NCBI GenBank assembly: GCA_002440975.1
Contig: DJWN01000055.1
Coordinates: 8,490 to 28,088 of the forward strand
Length of the DNA: 19,599 nt
Reading direction: 5' to 3'
Source: Bacteroidales bacterium UBA6229
Lineage (GTDB): Bacteria > Bacteroidota > Bacteroidia > Bacteroidales > F082
Below are positions 1 to 7,973 of this stretch, one piece after another. The notes below the pieces were generated by a model. That model was given only the letters and a program-made list of their open reading frames with translations. It ran no database searches and had not been told where the DNA came from. Every line of letters starts with the position of its first letter. Position 1 is the stretch's first letter. The translations under genes and the position numbers were made by a program.

Positions 1-71
1 CCCAAAAAGTAGGCAAACACCATATTGTCCACAAAAATGGACTTGACGAATATGTTAAATAGTTCTTGCAT
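1..71 (-). CDS. nqrE: Na+-translocating NADH:quinone reductase subunit E, N-terminal fragment
   Basis: Only the first 23 codons lie in the window; the gene continues past the left edge. The readable peptide begins MQELFNIFVKSIFVDNMVFA and continues YFLG, which matches the start of the NqrE family, including the V-K-S-I-F and N-M-x-x-x-x-F-L-G positions of the first membrane helix. NqrE is a multi-helix inner-membrane subunit that, with NqrD, holds an iron-sulfur centre between conserved cysteines; the first of these would lie just beyond the edge. It starts 23 bp after the nqrD stop codon on the same strand, as expected for the nqrABCDEF order. Identification rests on this short peptide plus the operon context, and is quite secure. 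Confidence 0.9.
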   Translation of the reverse strand, partial: MQELFNIFVKSIFVDNMVFAYFL

Positions 72-94
72 AACAGTATAATTTTTTGGTTTGG

Positions 95-751
95 TTAGTT
101 TTCTTCAATCAATTCGGGATTACGCGAACGCTGGATCCAAATGATGACACCCACGATAATCAGAGCCATGGGAGGCAGAATCATAAAGCCATTGTTTTTG
201 TAGCCAAAATCATAGAAAGCCTCAGGAATCACATGGAAGCCCCAGATTGTGCCTGATCCAAATAGTTCTCTAACGAAACCTACGATTATCAGGATAATAC
301 CATATCCCAATCCGTTGCCTATGCCATCCAGTATCGAAGGCCATGGTTTATTACCCATTGCGAAGGCTTCCAGGCGTCCCATAATGATACAGTTGGTAAT
401 GATCAGACCTACAAATACAGAAAGTTGTTTGCTTACATCATACACAAATGCTTTAAGCACTTGGTCAACCAGAATTACCAATGAGGCAATAACTACAAGC
501 TGAACGATGATACGAATCCTAGGTGGAATTCCATTTCGCATCACTGAGATAATGAGGTTTGCAAAAGTAGTAACAACGATTACAGATAAAGCCATCACAA
601 AGGCTGGTTTAATTTTAGCTGTTACAGCCAATGCCGAACAAATCCCTAAAACCTGCACTGTAATCGGGTTGTCGATATTTAAAGGATTGGTGAGCAGTTT
701 GCGGTTCTTGGCCGAAAACAAAGGCTCTCTTTCTTGTTTATCAGTATTCAT
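95..751 (-). CDS. nqrD: Na+-translocating NADH:quinone reductase subunit D
   Basis: This 218-residue, strongly hydrophobic protein has about six predicted membrane helices. It is an inner-membrane subunit of the Na+-pumping NADH:quinone reductase. Family landmarks are visible: LGICSALAVT in the first helix (Cys38) and GLIITNCIIMGRLEAFA (Cys121). Their offset matches the two NqrD cysteines (Cys29 and Cys112 in Vibrio cholerae) that help ligate the intramembrane iron-sulfur centre shared with NqrE. The C-terminal part has the typical GIGNGLGYGIILI and VRELFGSG stretches. The start codon lies 3 bp after the nqrC stop, and an AGAGGA ribosome-binding site (positions 763 to 758 on the minus strand) straddles the end of nqrC, so translation of the two is probably coupled. 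Length is normal for the family. Confidence 0.97.
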   Translation of the reverse strand: MNTDKQEREPLFSAKNRKLLTNPLNIDNPITVQVLGICSALAVTAKIKPAFVMALSVIVVTTFANLIISVMRNGIPPRIRIIVQLVVIASLVILVDQVLKAFVYDVSKQLSVFVGLIITNCIIMGRLEAFAMGNKPWPSILDGIGNGLGYGIILIIVGFVRELFGSGTIWGFHVIPEAFYDFGYKNNGFMILPPMALIIVGVIIWIQRSRNPELIEEN

Positions 752-754
752 AGT

Positions 755-1492
755 CTATCCTCTTTTTTGAATATACGGAACATAGCTTTCTAACACATTT
801 TTCAGCATATCATTCACCCCGTTACTGGTGATGGTGCCACCCGAAATGGCATCAACGTTATGACGTTGCACATTGGCCGGAAAATTCTCTACCCCACCTT
901 TGATTACGCCAATCGAAACAAATTCCCCATCCTCACTAAAGAGTTTTTTACCGGGAAACTGATCTTCAAAAACCGGGGTTTCGATTTCAGCTCCCAAGCC
1001 AGGGGTCTCAGATTTATGGCCGAAGGTTACACCCACAATGGTATTGAAATCTGATTTCAAGGCAATATTGCCCCAAACTGGTCCCCAGAGGCCAACACCT
1101 CTCAATGGAACAATATTAATGGTTTCACCATCTTTGTCCAGTACATAAAGCGGAAGCCTGAAGCTGCGGTTTACAGATTTGTTATAAAGCTGTTCTTTCA
1201 GGTTTACCTTAAAAGCTTCACTGTTCTCTTTTCCGGCATCTTTGTATTCATCGATCACATTACCTTTTTCATCAATCACAATCATATTGGTCACATACTG
1301 ATTGAATAGTTCGATGGCATTCTTGCTGTTAACATTTTCGATGCCTGCTGCCGTTAAGATGCTTTGCATTTTATCTACAGCTTCGTTTCGTTCCTGCATG
1401 GGTTTGAGGAGCATGGCAGCCGACGATAAAATAGCAGCCACCAGGATCACCATCAATCCGGCATAACGAAAGATATAAGCATTACTATACAT
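755..1492 (-). CDS. nqrC: Na+-translocating NADH:quinone reductase subunit C (FMN-binding)
   Basis: This 245-residue protein has one N-terminal membrane helix (about residues 9-29) followed by a periplasmic FMN-binding domain. NqrC carries a covalently bound FMN in the Na+-NQR electron-transfer chain. The GHKSETPGLGAEI segment (about 157-170) is typical of the FMN-binding domain. The flavin attachment motif near the C terminus reads DAISGGT (214-220), so Thr220 is the likely phosphoester-linked residue. The position after the first Gly is Gly rather than the Ala of the Vibrio-type SGAT motif. Attachment needs the flavin transferase ApbE, which is not encoded in the window. The gene lies 26 bp after nqrB and 3 bp before nqrD, within one operon. 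Length is close to the usual 240-260. Confidence 0.97.
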   Translation of the reverse strand: MYSNAYIFRYAGLMVILVAAILSSAAMLLKPMQERNEAVDKMQSILTAAGIENVNSKNAIELFNQYVTNMIVIDEKGNVIDEYKDAGKENSEAFKVNLKEQLYNKSVNRSFRLPLYVLDKDGETINIVPLRGVGLWGPVWGNIALKSDFNTIVGVTFGHKSETPGLGAEIETPVFEDQFPGKKLFSEDGEFVSIGVIKGGVENFPANVQRHNVDAISGGTITSNGVNDMLKNVLESYVPYIQKRG

Positions 1493-1518
1493 AACTCAAT
1501 TTTTTCAGATATTTAAAC

Positions 1519-2664
1519 TTAGGCTGCAACTGCTTTGGCACGTTTCAGGCGTTTTTTTACATTTGATTGGATAACATAATGATCAATCAAAGGTGCAAAT
1601 ACATTCATCAGCAGGATGGCCAGCATCATGCCTTCGGGGTAGGCAGGGTTGAACACCCTGATTAAAACCGCAATAAATCCGATTAAAAAGCCGTAGTAAA
1701 GCTTTCCGCGGTTGGTTTGTGAAGCCGAAACGGGATCAGTAGCCATATAAACAGTTCCAAAAGCAAAACCACCCATGATCAGATGCTGATAAGCAGGAAT
1801 ATCCATATAAGCGTTGGCTCCCCAAAGATTGAAAAGTAAGCCCATTACAAGGCCCCCGGTTACTACGGATGCCATAATTCTAAAACTTCCTACTCCGGTT
1901 GCGATTAAAACAATGGCTCCTAAAAGTATTGCTATCGTTGATGTTTCGCCTATACTGCCCGGAATTGTTCCTAAAAACATCGACCAGTCGGAAGGAAGCT
2001 TATCTGCATCCAAAACGAGCAAATGACCAAGCGGTGTAGCTCCTGTATAAGCATCAGCCTTTTCGGCAATCCAAACTTTATCTCCCGACATTTCGGAAGG
2101 ATAAGCAAAGAAGAGAAAAGCGCGTGCTGTTAGCGCAGGATTGAGAATGTTCATGCCTGTTCCACCAAAAACTTCTTTGCCTATCACAACAGCAAAAGCA
2201 GTTGCAACAGCAACCATCCAAAGTGGCACATCAGGTGGCATCACAAGTGGAATGAGCATCCCCGAAACTAAAAATCCTTCGTTTACTTCGTGGCCTCTGG
2301 ATTGAGCAAAGGCAAATTCAATGGCCAGACCTGTAACATAAGAAACAACGATCACAGGTAAAACCTTCAGCAATCCAAAACCGACCATTGGCCAGAAATC
2401 GGGAGCCATTCCATTGGAAAGAAAATGTTGATAACCAACATTCCAGATTCCAAAAAGAAGTGGTGGAATCAATGCCAGCACCACAATAATCATGGTGCGT
2501 TTCATGTCGATGGCATCGCGGATATGCGCGCCACTGTGTGTAACGGTGTTCGGTACAAACAAAAACGTCTCGAAAGCCTCGAAAGTAGAATGCAGCTTTT
2601 CAAAGCGACCACCTTTCTCGAAATGAGGTTTTTGTTTGTCAACAAATTCACGTAAAGCCTTCAT
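1519..2664 (-). CDS. nqrB: Na+-translocating NADH:quinone reductase subunit B
   Basis: This is a 381-residue polytopic inner-membrane subunit of Na+-NQR, carrying a covalent FMN and forming part of the Na+/quinone pathway. After a cytoplasmic N-terminal stretch (about 1-55, with the family-typical T-x-x-G-A-H-I-R-D-x-x-D-x-K-R) it has roughly ten hydrophobic helices. The flavinylation motif reads DAYTGATPL (204-212), placing the FMN-accepting threonine at Thr210. NPALTARAFLFFAYP (175-189) and ATDPVSAS are other conserved NqrB/RnfD stretches. It starts about 20 bp after nqrA and ends 26 bp before nqrC. Nothing is truncated or frameshifted. The family is the same as RnfD, but the A-B-C-D-E order and the NqrA partner settle it as Nqr. 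Confidence 0.97.
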   Translation of the reverse strand: MKALREFVDKQKPHFEKGGRFEKLHSTFEAFETFLFVPNTVTHSGAHIRDAIDMKRTMIIVVLALIPPLLFGIWNVGYQHFLSNGMAPDFWPMVGFGLLKVLPVIVVSYVTGLAIEFAFAQSRGHEVNEGFLVSGMLIPLVMPPDVPLWMVAVATAFAVVIGKEVFGGTGMNILNPALTARAFLFFAYPSEMSGDKVWIAEKADAYTGATPLGHLLVLDADKLPSDWSMFLGTIPGSIGETSTIAILLGAIVLIATGVGSFRIMASVVTGGLVMGLLFNLWGANAYMDIPAYQHLIMGGFAFGTVYMATDPVSASQTNRGKLYYGFLIGFIAVLIRVFNPAYPEGMMLAILLMNVFAPLIDHYVIQSNVKKRLKRAKAVAA

Positions 2665-2685
2665 TTTTATACTCTTGATTTTTAT

Positions 2686-4035
2686 TTAACTCATTTCTTT
2701 ACGCATTAGGTCGAGGCCTTTGCGCACTATTTCCTGGATGTTTGTTTTTGAAGTGTCTATCACTTCGCACAGGGCAAAGTCTTCTTCATCAACTTCATAA
2801 ATCCCCAGATTTTCCATCAGGTCGATGTCTTCTACCATGATGGCTTTTATTAACTGCATGGGATAAATATCAAAAGGAAATACTTTTTCGAATTCTCCTG
2901 TCATTACAAATGCGCGCTCCCCACCATGATAATTGGTGTCGAGACGGTATTTTTTGTTTTTAAACAAAAATGACAGGAATGAATGCGAAAAGCTGAATTT
3001 ATCTAATCCGGGTAAGGCCCATCCGAAAAGCTCATAGTAATTTCCTTCTGGAATTACGGTAACCTGTGAGGGATAGAATCCCAGGTAGCTGTCGAGATCA
3101 ATTTTGGTTCCGGTAAGTACGTTTCCGCTGATGAAACGTTTTTCTGTAGCCGTTACATTTCCTTTGGTAAGTGGTTCGATTGCAGCACCGATTTTTGTTT
3201 TGTAATAGGCCGGACGCAAAACTTCCGAACCTGTGAGGGCAATAACCCGTGATGCATCAAATTTACCGGAGAGGAAAAGCCTGCCGATCGTAAGTACGTC
3301 CTGTGGATATAGATACCAAATTACTTCACCTTTATTAAGCGGATCAATTTTATTGATCTGAACGCCTACATTACCAGCCGGATGTGGACCTGAAAACTGA
3401 TTGATCTGCACGCCTTTGCTATTGGTAAATACTTTTGAATGAGTAGCATTGGCATCAATGTTAAGATGAATCTTTCCTTCGGTAAGTTTGCCGAGGGCAT
3501 CTATACCTGCCTGGAATTCCTCGCCATGACCGTGAACAATCAGGTCGTAATCTGGTGCCAGCGGAGCGGTATCGAAAGTTGAAATAAAAATCGCTTTGGG
3601 TTTATCTGCGGGATTGGCAATCACAGAATAAGGCCTTTGACGAATAAAAGGCCATACACCACTATCGAGCAGTTTTTTAATAACCTTTTCCCGATCCAGC
3701 GTTTTTGGGTCTTCGGCTTTAAAATCAATGGCTTCATCCTTACCATCAGCTTCGATCTTGATTTCCAGCAATACCCTTTTTGCTCCGCGTTTTATTTCCT
3801 TTATTTTGCCGCTTACCTGTGAGGTAAATACGATGTTGTCGCGGTATTTGTCTTTAAAGATTGGTGTTCCTGCTTTAACAGTGTCACCCTCTTTGACTAA
3901 AATTTTGGGAAATACGCCGATGAAATCTGTGGGCTTGATGGCAAATTGATCCGTTACAAGATCTTTGATGGTCTTCTCGGCTTCGCCTATCAGCTTGATA
4001 TCGAGGCCTTTATTAATTTTTGTGACGGTTGACAT
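2686..4035 (-). CDS. nqrA: Na+-translocating NADH:quinone reductase subunit A
   Basis: NqrA is the cytoplasmic subunit of the Na+-pumping NADH:quinone reductase, without redox cofactors, and opens the operon. It shows the family N terminus (K-I-x-K-G-L-D-I-K-L-x-G-E-A), a biotinyl-lipoyl-like segment (LVKEGDTVKAGTPIFKDK), the SGPHPAGNVGVQI stretch and the C-terminal DIDLMENLGIYEVDEEDFALCE. The reading frame allows a start at 4047 (453 residues), but I prefer the ATG at 4035 (449 residues). It follows an AAGG ribosome-binding site (4044 to 4041) at good spacing, and homologues begin only a few residues before the K-G-L-D motif. The 4047 ATG has only A/T-rich sequence upstream. The leader carries a 9-bp inverted repeat, described separately. 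Confidence 0.96.
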   Translation of the reverse strand: MSTVTKINKGLDIKLIGEAEKTIKDLVTDQFAIKPTDFIGVFPKILVKEGDTVKAGTPIFKDKYRDNIVFTSQVSGKIKEIKRGAKRVLLEIKIEADGKDEAIDFKAEDPKTLDREKVIKKLLDSGVWPFIRQRPYSVIANPADKPKAIFISTFDTAPLAPDYDLIVHGHGEEFQAGIDALGKLTEGKIHLNIDANATHSKVFTNSKGVQINQFSGPHPAGNVGVQINKIDPLNKGEVIWYLYPQDVLTIGRLFLSGKFDASRVIALTGSEVLRPAYYKTKIGAAIEPLTKGNVTATEKRFISGNVLTGTKIDLDSYLGFYPSQVTVIPEGNYYELFGWALPGLDKFSFSHSFLSFLFKNKKYRLDTNYHGGERAFVMTGEFEKVFPFDIYPMQLIKAIMVEDIDLMENLGIYEVDEEDFALCEVIDTSKTNIQEIVRKGLDLMRKEMS

Positions 4036-4060
4036 ATCTACCTTCATTCATATTTAAATA

Positions 4061-4096
4061 TTTCACAAAGAAACGACTTTAATTTTTTTTGTGAAA
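4061..4096. repeat. Inverted repeat in the nqrA leader (possible operator)
   Basis: Two perfect 9-base arms, TTTCACAAA (4061-4069) and TTTGTGAAA (4088-4096), are separated by an 18-base spacer and lie 26 bp upstream of the preferred nqrA start. A near-match to the Bacteroidota -7 element (TTTCTTTG on the minus strand, 4073 to 4066, one mismatch from TAnnTTTG) overlaps the inner arm. If that is the promoter, the arms would flank it like a repressor or activator site. The arms could instead form a long-looped hairpin. No binding protein can be named. Confidence 0.45.
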
Positions 4097-4277
4097 GGCC
4101 TTTTAACGAAAAAATAAGTTTGATTTGCTTTTCTTCATCAATGCTTTTTTTGATCTGTGTCAATAAAAGATGGTTTGATCTTGGTTTTGGCCTATAATTT
4201 GTTATTTTCTGAACACTTTTCACCTAAATTATTAACCGAAAAAAATTAGGCTTCACCCTTTTTATTTCAGAATGCTT

Positions 4278-4285
4278 TACTTTTG
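4278..4285 (+). promoter_or_regulatory. Candidate Bacteroidota -7 promoter element for the T9SS plug-type gene
   Basis: TACTTTTG is an exact match to the Bacteroidota housekeeping -7 consensus TAnnTTTG. It lies 36 bp upstream of the start codon at 4322, so transcription would begin about 30 bases before the gene. No good -33 TTG element is seen at the expected distance. No Shine-Dalgarno sequence precedes the ATG; the leader is A/T-rich, as is common in this phylum. Confidence 0.45.
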
Positions 4286-4321
4286 TTAGACTGATATGTT
4301 GAATCAATCAAATTTGAATTT

Positions 4322-5629
4322 ATGCGTTTAGGTTTTATAAAATCTGCAGTGCTTTTATTTCTGGCTTTTGTTTTTTGGGTTGCTCCAATTAACACACTTT
4401 CTTCGCAGCTGCCCGAAAACCTTGTTTTTCGTGATGCGGCTTATAAAGATGTTATCCAAACTGTTTTGTTGCATCCAGTTGATGATCAGTTGGAAGAGCC
4501 GCTTATTTTGCTCAATGATCAGCAGGAGAAGCTAAAACTATCTTTTGATTTGCTGGATGATTATGCCTACAACTATCAATACACCTTGATTCATTGCACC
4601 CACGACTGGAAACCTTCGCAATTGCAAAAGATTGAATACATTCAGGGTTTTGAGGAAGAAAGAATTGATCAGTATCGATTTTCGTTAAACACGCTTACTC
4701 CTTATGTTCATTACGATGTGTTGTTACCATCTTCACAGATGCAATTATCCAAGTCGGGAAATTATCTGCTGGTAGTTTATGAAGATGAATTAAAAGCTGA
4801 CCAGTTACTGCTTTCAAGGCGGTTAATGGTGGTAGATCCGCAGGTTGGGATTTCGGCTAAAATTCCCCAATACGCACGTAAACTTTCCGAAGCTACTAAA
4901 AAACAGCAGGTTGACGTAATAATTAGTGCGCCTAATTTTTATTTTGATAACCCAAAACAAGCGGTTAATTTGTTGATCAGACAAAATTATCGCTGGGATA
5001 ATGCCGTAAAAGCCCTAAAACCAAATTATGTTTATCCGGATGCACTGACTTTTGAGTATGAAGACGAAACTTTGTTTGAAGGGGGTAATGAATTTCGGTA
5101 TTTTGATATGAAGAGTTTCAGGTATCAAGCCGAAAATATCGAAAGGATTTTTGAAGAGCCTGATTATTATACCGTTCGACTTTGGCCAGATGAAAGAAGG
5201 GTTTTTGAGGACTACCTGAGCCAGCAAGACTTGAACGGGCTTAAGTTTATCAAAGCCAGAGAGGATCAGGATACGGATATTGAAGGTGATTATGCCTGGG
5301 TTGAATTTTTTCTGAAAGCAGATGCACCTTTTACGCATGAGGATGTATATGTAATAGGTGCCCTCAATGATTGGAATCTTGATGCGAAAAATAAACTCAC
5401 CTATAACTATAAACGAAAAGGCTATCAGGCTGCAATGTTTTTGAAGCAGGGTTATTACAATTATTTATATGGCGTGGTTGAGCGAGGGCAACAAAAGGTG
5501 CTTGTTGAGCCGATTGAAGGAAGTCATTGGGATACGAATAACATTTACACACTTTATTTTTATTATACCAAACCAGGAACAGGGTTTGATCAGCTTATTG
5601 GAACAGCCGCTATTCCATCTCATCCCTAG
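4322..5629 (+). CDS. DUF5103 / type IX secretion system plug-type protein
   Basis: This 435-residue protein has an N-terminal signal peptide (hydrophobic residues about 6-22, cleavage probably near 28). Residues about 35-325 match what I know of the DUF5103 family, annotated as type IX secretion system plug domain after the Flavobacterium johnsoniae Plug protein that seals the SprA translocon on its periplasmic side. Recognisable stretches are FRDAAYKDVIQTVLLHP, HCTHDWKPSQLQKIEYIQGF, SGNYLLVVY and RYFDMKSFRYQAENIE. The C-terminal part (about 325-420) contains VYVIGALNDWN and a following Y-N-Y-L-Y, resembling an Ig-like/CBM48-type beta-sandwich. It appears to be a single-gene unit, divergent from nqrA. 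Family membership is confident; plug function in this organism is inferred, since DUF5103 members occur outside sprA loci. Confidence 0.85.
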   Translation: MRLGFIKSAVLLFLAFVFWVAPINTLSSQLPENLVFRDAAYKDVIQTVLLHPVDDQLEEPLILLNDQQEKLKLSFDLLDDYAYNYQYTLIHCTHDWKPSQLQKIEYIQGFEEERIDQYRFSLNTLTPYVHYDVLLPSSQMQLSKSGNYLLVVYEDELKADQLLLSRRLMVVDPQVGISAKIPQYARKLSEATKKQQVDVIISAPNFYFDNPKQAVNLLIRQNYRWDNAVKALKPNYVYPDALTFEYEDETLFEGGNEFRYFDMKSFRYQAENIERIFEEPDYYTVRLWPDERRVFEDYLSQQDLNGLKFIKAREDQDTDIEGDYAWVEFFLKADAPFTHEDVYVIGALNDWNLDAKNKLTYNYKRKGYQAAMFLKQGYYNYLYGVVERGQQKVLVEPIEGSHWDTNNIYTLYFYYTKPGTGFDQLIGTAAIPSHP

Positions 5630-5841
5630 CATTATTTTTAAGGTGCCGCTCGAACCGTTTAGAGGATTATTTTTCGCATGAACGACCAAATAGCCTTACG
5701 CGATTGTTCTCAAAAATTGAGACAAAGTCTTATTTTAGGAAAATTTTGACGGCAGTTAATTGATATAATATTATGAATAACATTTAGTTATAGCATGTGG
5801 TCTAATATTTGTAATTATTTAACGATCTAAACCAAATCACC

Positions 5842-7872
5842 ATGAAAAAATTATTACTAACACTTTTATTAGGATTCGGCCTTTTATTTATGATGTCGTG
5901 TAATAAAGACACAAAAGAACCTGACAACACACCTAAAACTGGTATGGAAAATCTTGTTGTTAATTCGGGATTCAATTGGTCCACAACAAGAAACGCCATA
6001 TTTCGTATTATCGCGCTTGATAACCAGGACAATCCGCTTGAAGGTGTAAAATTTGAAGTCCTGTCCGGAGATCCAGAGGAAGGTGGAAAATTGATTGTTA
6101 GTGGAACAACTAATAGCAATGGCATTTACGAGCTTGACTATCAGGTTCCGAGCTACTACACACATTTATATGTTGCTACGGATTATTTAGGCTTGGTAAA
6201 CCTGACCCAGGTAGCACTTAATGAGGGCGGATTTGAGTTACAGCTTGGAGGAAGAACCCAGGTCCCGATGTTTAAATCGGTTCAGGCACCTCAGGCCACC
6301 AACGCTGTTTACAAATTCCTTGGTGGTTATAATAGCCAAGGCGTTCCGGATTACTTAGAACCTGAAAATGATCCGATAACAGCGGATTTTTTGGATGATA
6401 TCAATAACACATTACCAGAGCGTGAAAGGCTTGACAATTCGCATCCTGAGTACTTCTTTGATGTGTATGATCACAACCTCAGGCTTGTTGAAACTTGTGA
6501 TGTTTGGGTTACATTTATTACTGAAGGTGCTGGCTATGAGAATGTACTGGGTTTCTATACTTACCAAACTGGAGATGAGCCTCAAACACCTGACGAAATT
6601 GACACAATTAACATTATTTTTCCAAATGGATCTTTACAGGGAAGCGGTGGTGGATTACAAAGTGGTAATAAAGTTTATCTGGGTCGCTTTAATGCAAATA
6701 CAACAATTAGCTGGGCACTGATTGCTGATGGTTGGTCTAATGGTCAGGTAACCGACGGGCGGTGGACAGTTTACTCCAATAAAAACCTCAACGCGGCACC
6801 TGATCCTTCACTCAAACAACAAACTGTTTTGCTTTATGACCCAGGTCGTGAGCGCTTGTTGCTTGGTGTGGAAGACATCAGGAGAAACAGCAGCGGTTGC
6901 GATCATGATTTTAATGATGCAATCTTTTTTGTGACTGCTAATCCCGTTCAGGCTATTGATGTAACAGATTTACCTACAGTTGATTATACCGGAGAAGATG
7001 ATGATGCTGATGGTATTCCTGATAATTTCGATGATTACCCCAATGATCCTGAGAAAGCTTTCGATAATTTCTTTTTCACCAAAGGTGATTTTGGTACCCT
7101 TGCATTTGAGGATTTGTGGCCGTATAGAGGGGATTACGATTTTAATGATGCCGTAATTGATTATAACTTCAATCAGGTTACTAACGGAAACAATGAACTT
7201 GTCGAATTATCAGCAACATTTGTCTTACGAGCACATGGAGCCTTCTATCATAATGGTTTTGGAATAGCGTTTCCTTTTCCTTCCAATGCAGTGGAATCTG
7301 TAACCGGAACCTCTCTCAGTTCAAATTACATCACAAATAATGCTAATGGAACAGAATCCGGACATGATAATGCTGTAGTAATAATATGGGACGACTCTTA
7401 CGAAGTGCTTCCTCCACAATACAGTGGAATAGGTGCTAATACTACTGAGGGTGTTCCTTTTATAATTCCTGATACGCTACAGATATTGTTAAAGCTTGCT
7501 GATCCGATTCCTTTGAATCAAATTGGCGTACCGCCCTATAATCCTTTTATGATCGTTGATGGCCAGCGCGGTGTTGAAGTGCATTTGCCTAATAAAAATC
7601 CAACAGCACTTGCTGATCTTAGTTTGATTGGTACTGGTCATGATGACAGTGATGTTGTAACTGGTCGTTATTATAAAACTCCTGAAAATCTTCCGTGGGC
7701 AATTAATATTGTTGAAAGGTTTGCTTATCCTGTTGAAAAAGCCGAAGTGATTCAGGCACATCTGAAATTTGCAGCTTGGGCTGAAAGTGGCGGAGAACTC
7801 TATCCTGATTGGTTTAAAGATGAGAGTGATTATCGTAACAATGCCTTGATTTACAAAGAAGAAACGGAATAA
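5842..7872 (+). CDS. DUF4114 and LruC domain surface lipoprotein (putative)
   Basis: This 676-residue protein starts with a lipoprotein-like signal, MKKLLLTLLLGFGLLFMMSC, with Cys20 as the likely lipidated residue; the box MMSC is not ideal. Residues about 40-120 resemble a bacterial Ig-like domain (PLEGVKFEV, then TTNSNGIYELDY). A DUF4114 domain covers about 225-367, with PNGSLQGSGGGLQSGNKVYLG, SWALIADGW and a closing DHDFNDAIFFVTANP. An acidic, probably Ca2+-binding linker (DDDADGIPDNFDDYPNDPE, 386-404) is followed by a LruC domain (about 410-676) starting with DYDFNDAVIDY and RAHGAFYHNGFGIAFP. LruC proteins are mostly uncharacterised surface proteins. No exact -7 box is seen upstream; TAATATTTG at 5803 has one extra base. 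The gene is closed by an intrinsic terminator. The biochemical role is unknown. Confidence 0.85.
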   Translation: MKKLLLTLLLGFGLLFMMSCNKDTKEPDNTPKTGMENLVVNSGFNWSTTRNAIFRIIALDNQDNPLEGVKFEVLSGDPEEGGKLIVSGTTNSNGIYELDYQVPSYYTHLYVATDYLGLVNLTQVALNEGGFELQLGGRTQVPMFKSVQAPQATNAVYKFLGGYNSQGVPDYLEPENDPITADFLDDINNTLPERERLDNSHPEYFFDVYDHNLRLVETCDVWVTFITEGAGYENVLGFYTYQTGDEPQTPDEIDTINIIFPNGSLQGSGGGLQSGNKVYLGRFNANTTISWALIADGWSNGQVTDGRWTVYSNKNLNAAPDPSLKQQTVLLYDPGRERLLLGVEDIRRNSSGCDHDFNDAIFFVTANPVQAIDVTDLPTVDYTGEDDDADGIPDNFDDYPNDPEKAFDNFFFTKGDFGTLAFEDLWPYRGDYDFNDAVIDYNFNQVTNGNNELVELSATFVLRAHGAFYHNGFGIAFPFPSNAVESVTGTSLSSNYITNNANGTESGHDNAVVIIWDDSYEVLPPQYSGIGANTTEGVPFIIPDTLQILLKLADPIPLNQIGVPPYNPFMIVDGQRGVEVHLPNKNPTALADLSLIGTGHDDSDVVTGRYYKTPENLPWAINIVERFAYPVEKAEVIQAHLKFAAWAESGGELYPDWFKDESDYRNNALIYKEETE

Positions 7873-7890
7873 TGAATTGGTTGATACAAT

Positions 7891-7919
7891 AAAAGGGTCG
7901 GAGATTTCCGGCCTTTTTT
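7891..7919 (+). terminator. Intrinsic terminator after the LruC lipoprotein gene
   Basis: An 11-bp stem pairs AAAGGGTCGGA (7892-7902) with TCCGGCCTTTT (7907-7917), including two G-T pairs, around the loop GATT. A T-run follows directly. It begins 19 bp after the stop codon at 7872 and separates this gene from priA. Confidence 0.85.
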
Positions 7920-7973
7920 CTTTTTGGGCGGGAGGAATAATTAACTTCGCATTTCAAATCGTATGATAATTTT

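Noticed and set aside
1..4047. Alternative reading of the operon as RNF rather than Na+-NQR
   Set aside because: The first gene is NqrA-type, not RnfC with ferredoxin-like cysteine motifs, no RnfB is present, and the A-B-C-D-E order is that of nqr.
4308..4317. 10-bp palindrome TCAAATTTGA just before the plug-type gene
   Set aside because: Short A/T-rich palindromes are common in this composition and it does not extend or repeat.
5708..5722. Short hairpin TCTCAA-AAA-TTGAGA after the plug-type gene
   Set aside because: Only 6 bp, A/T-rich and not followed by a T-run; not convincing as a terminator. The rest of 5630-5841 shows only A/T-rich leader sequence.
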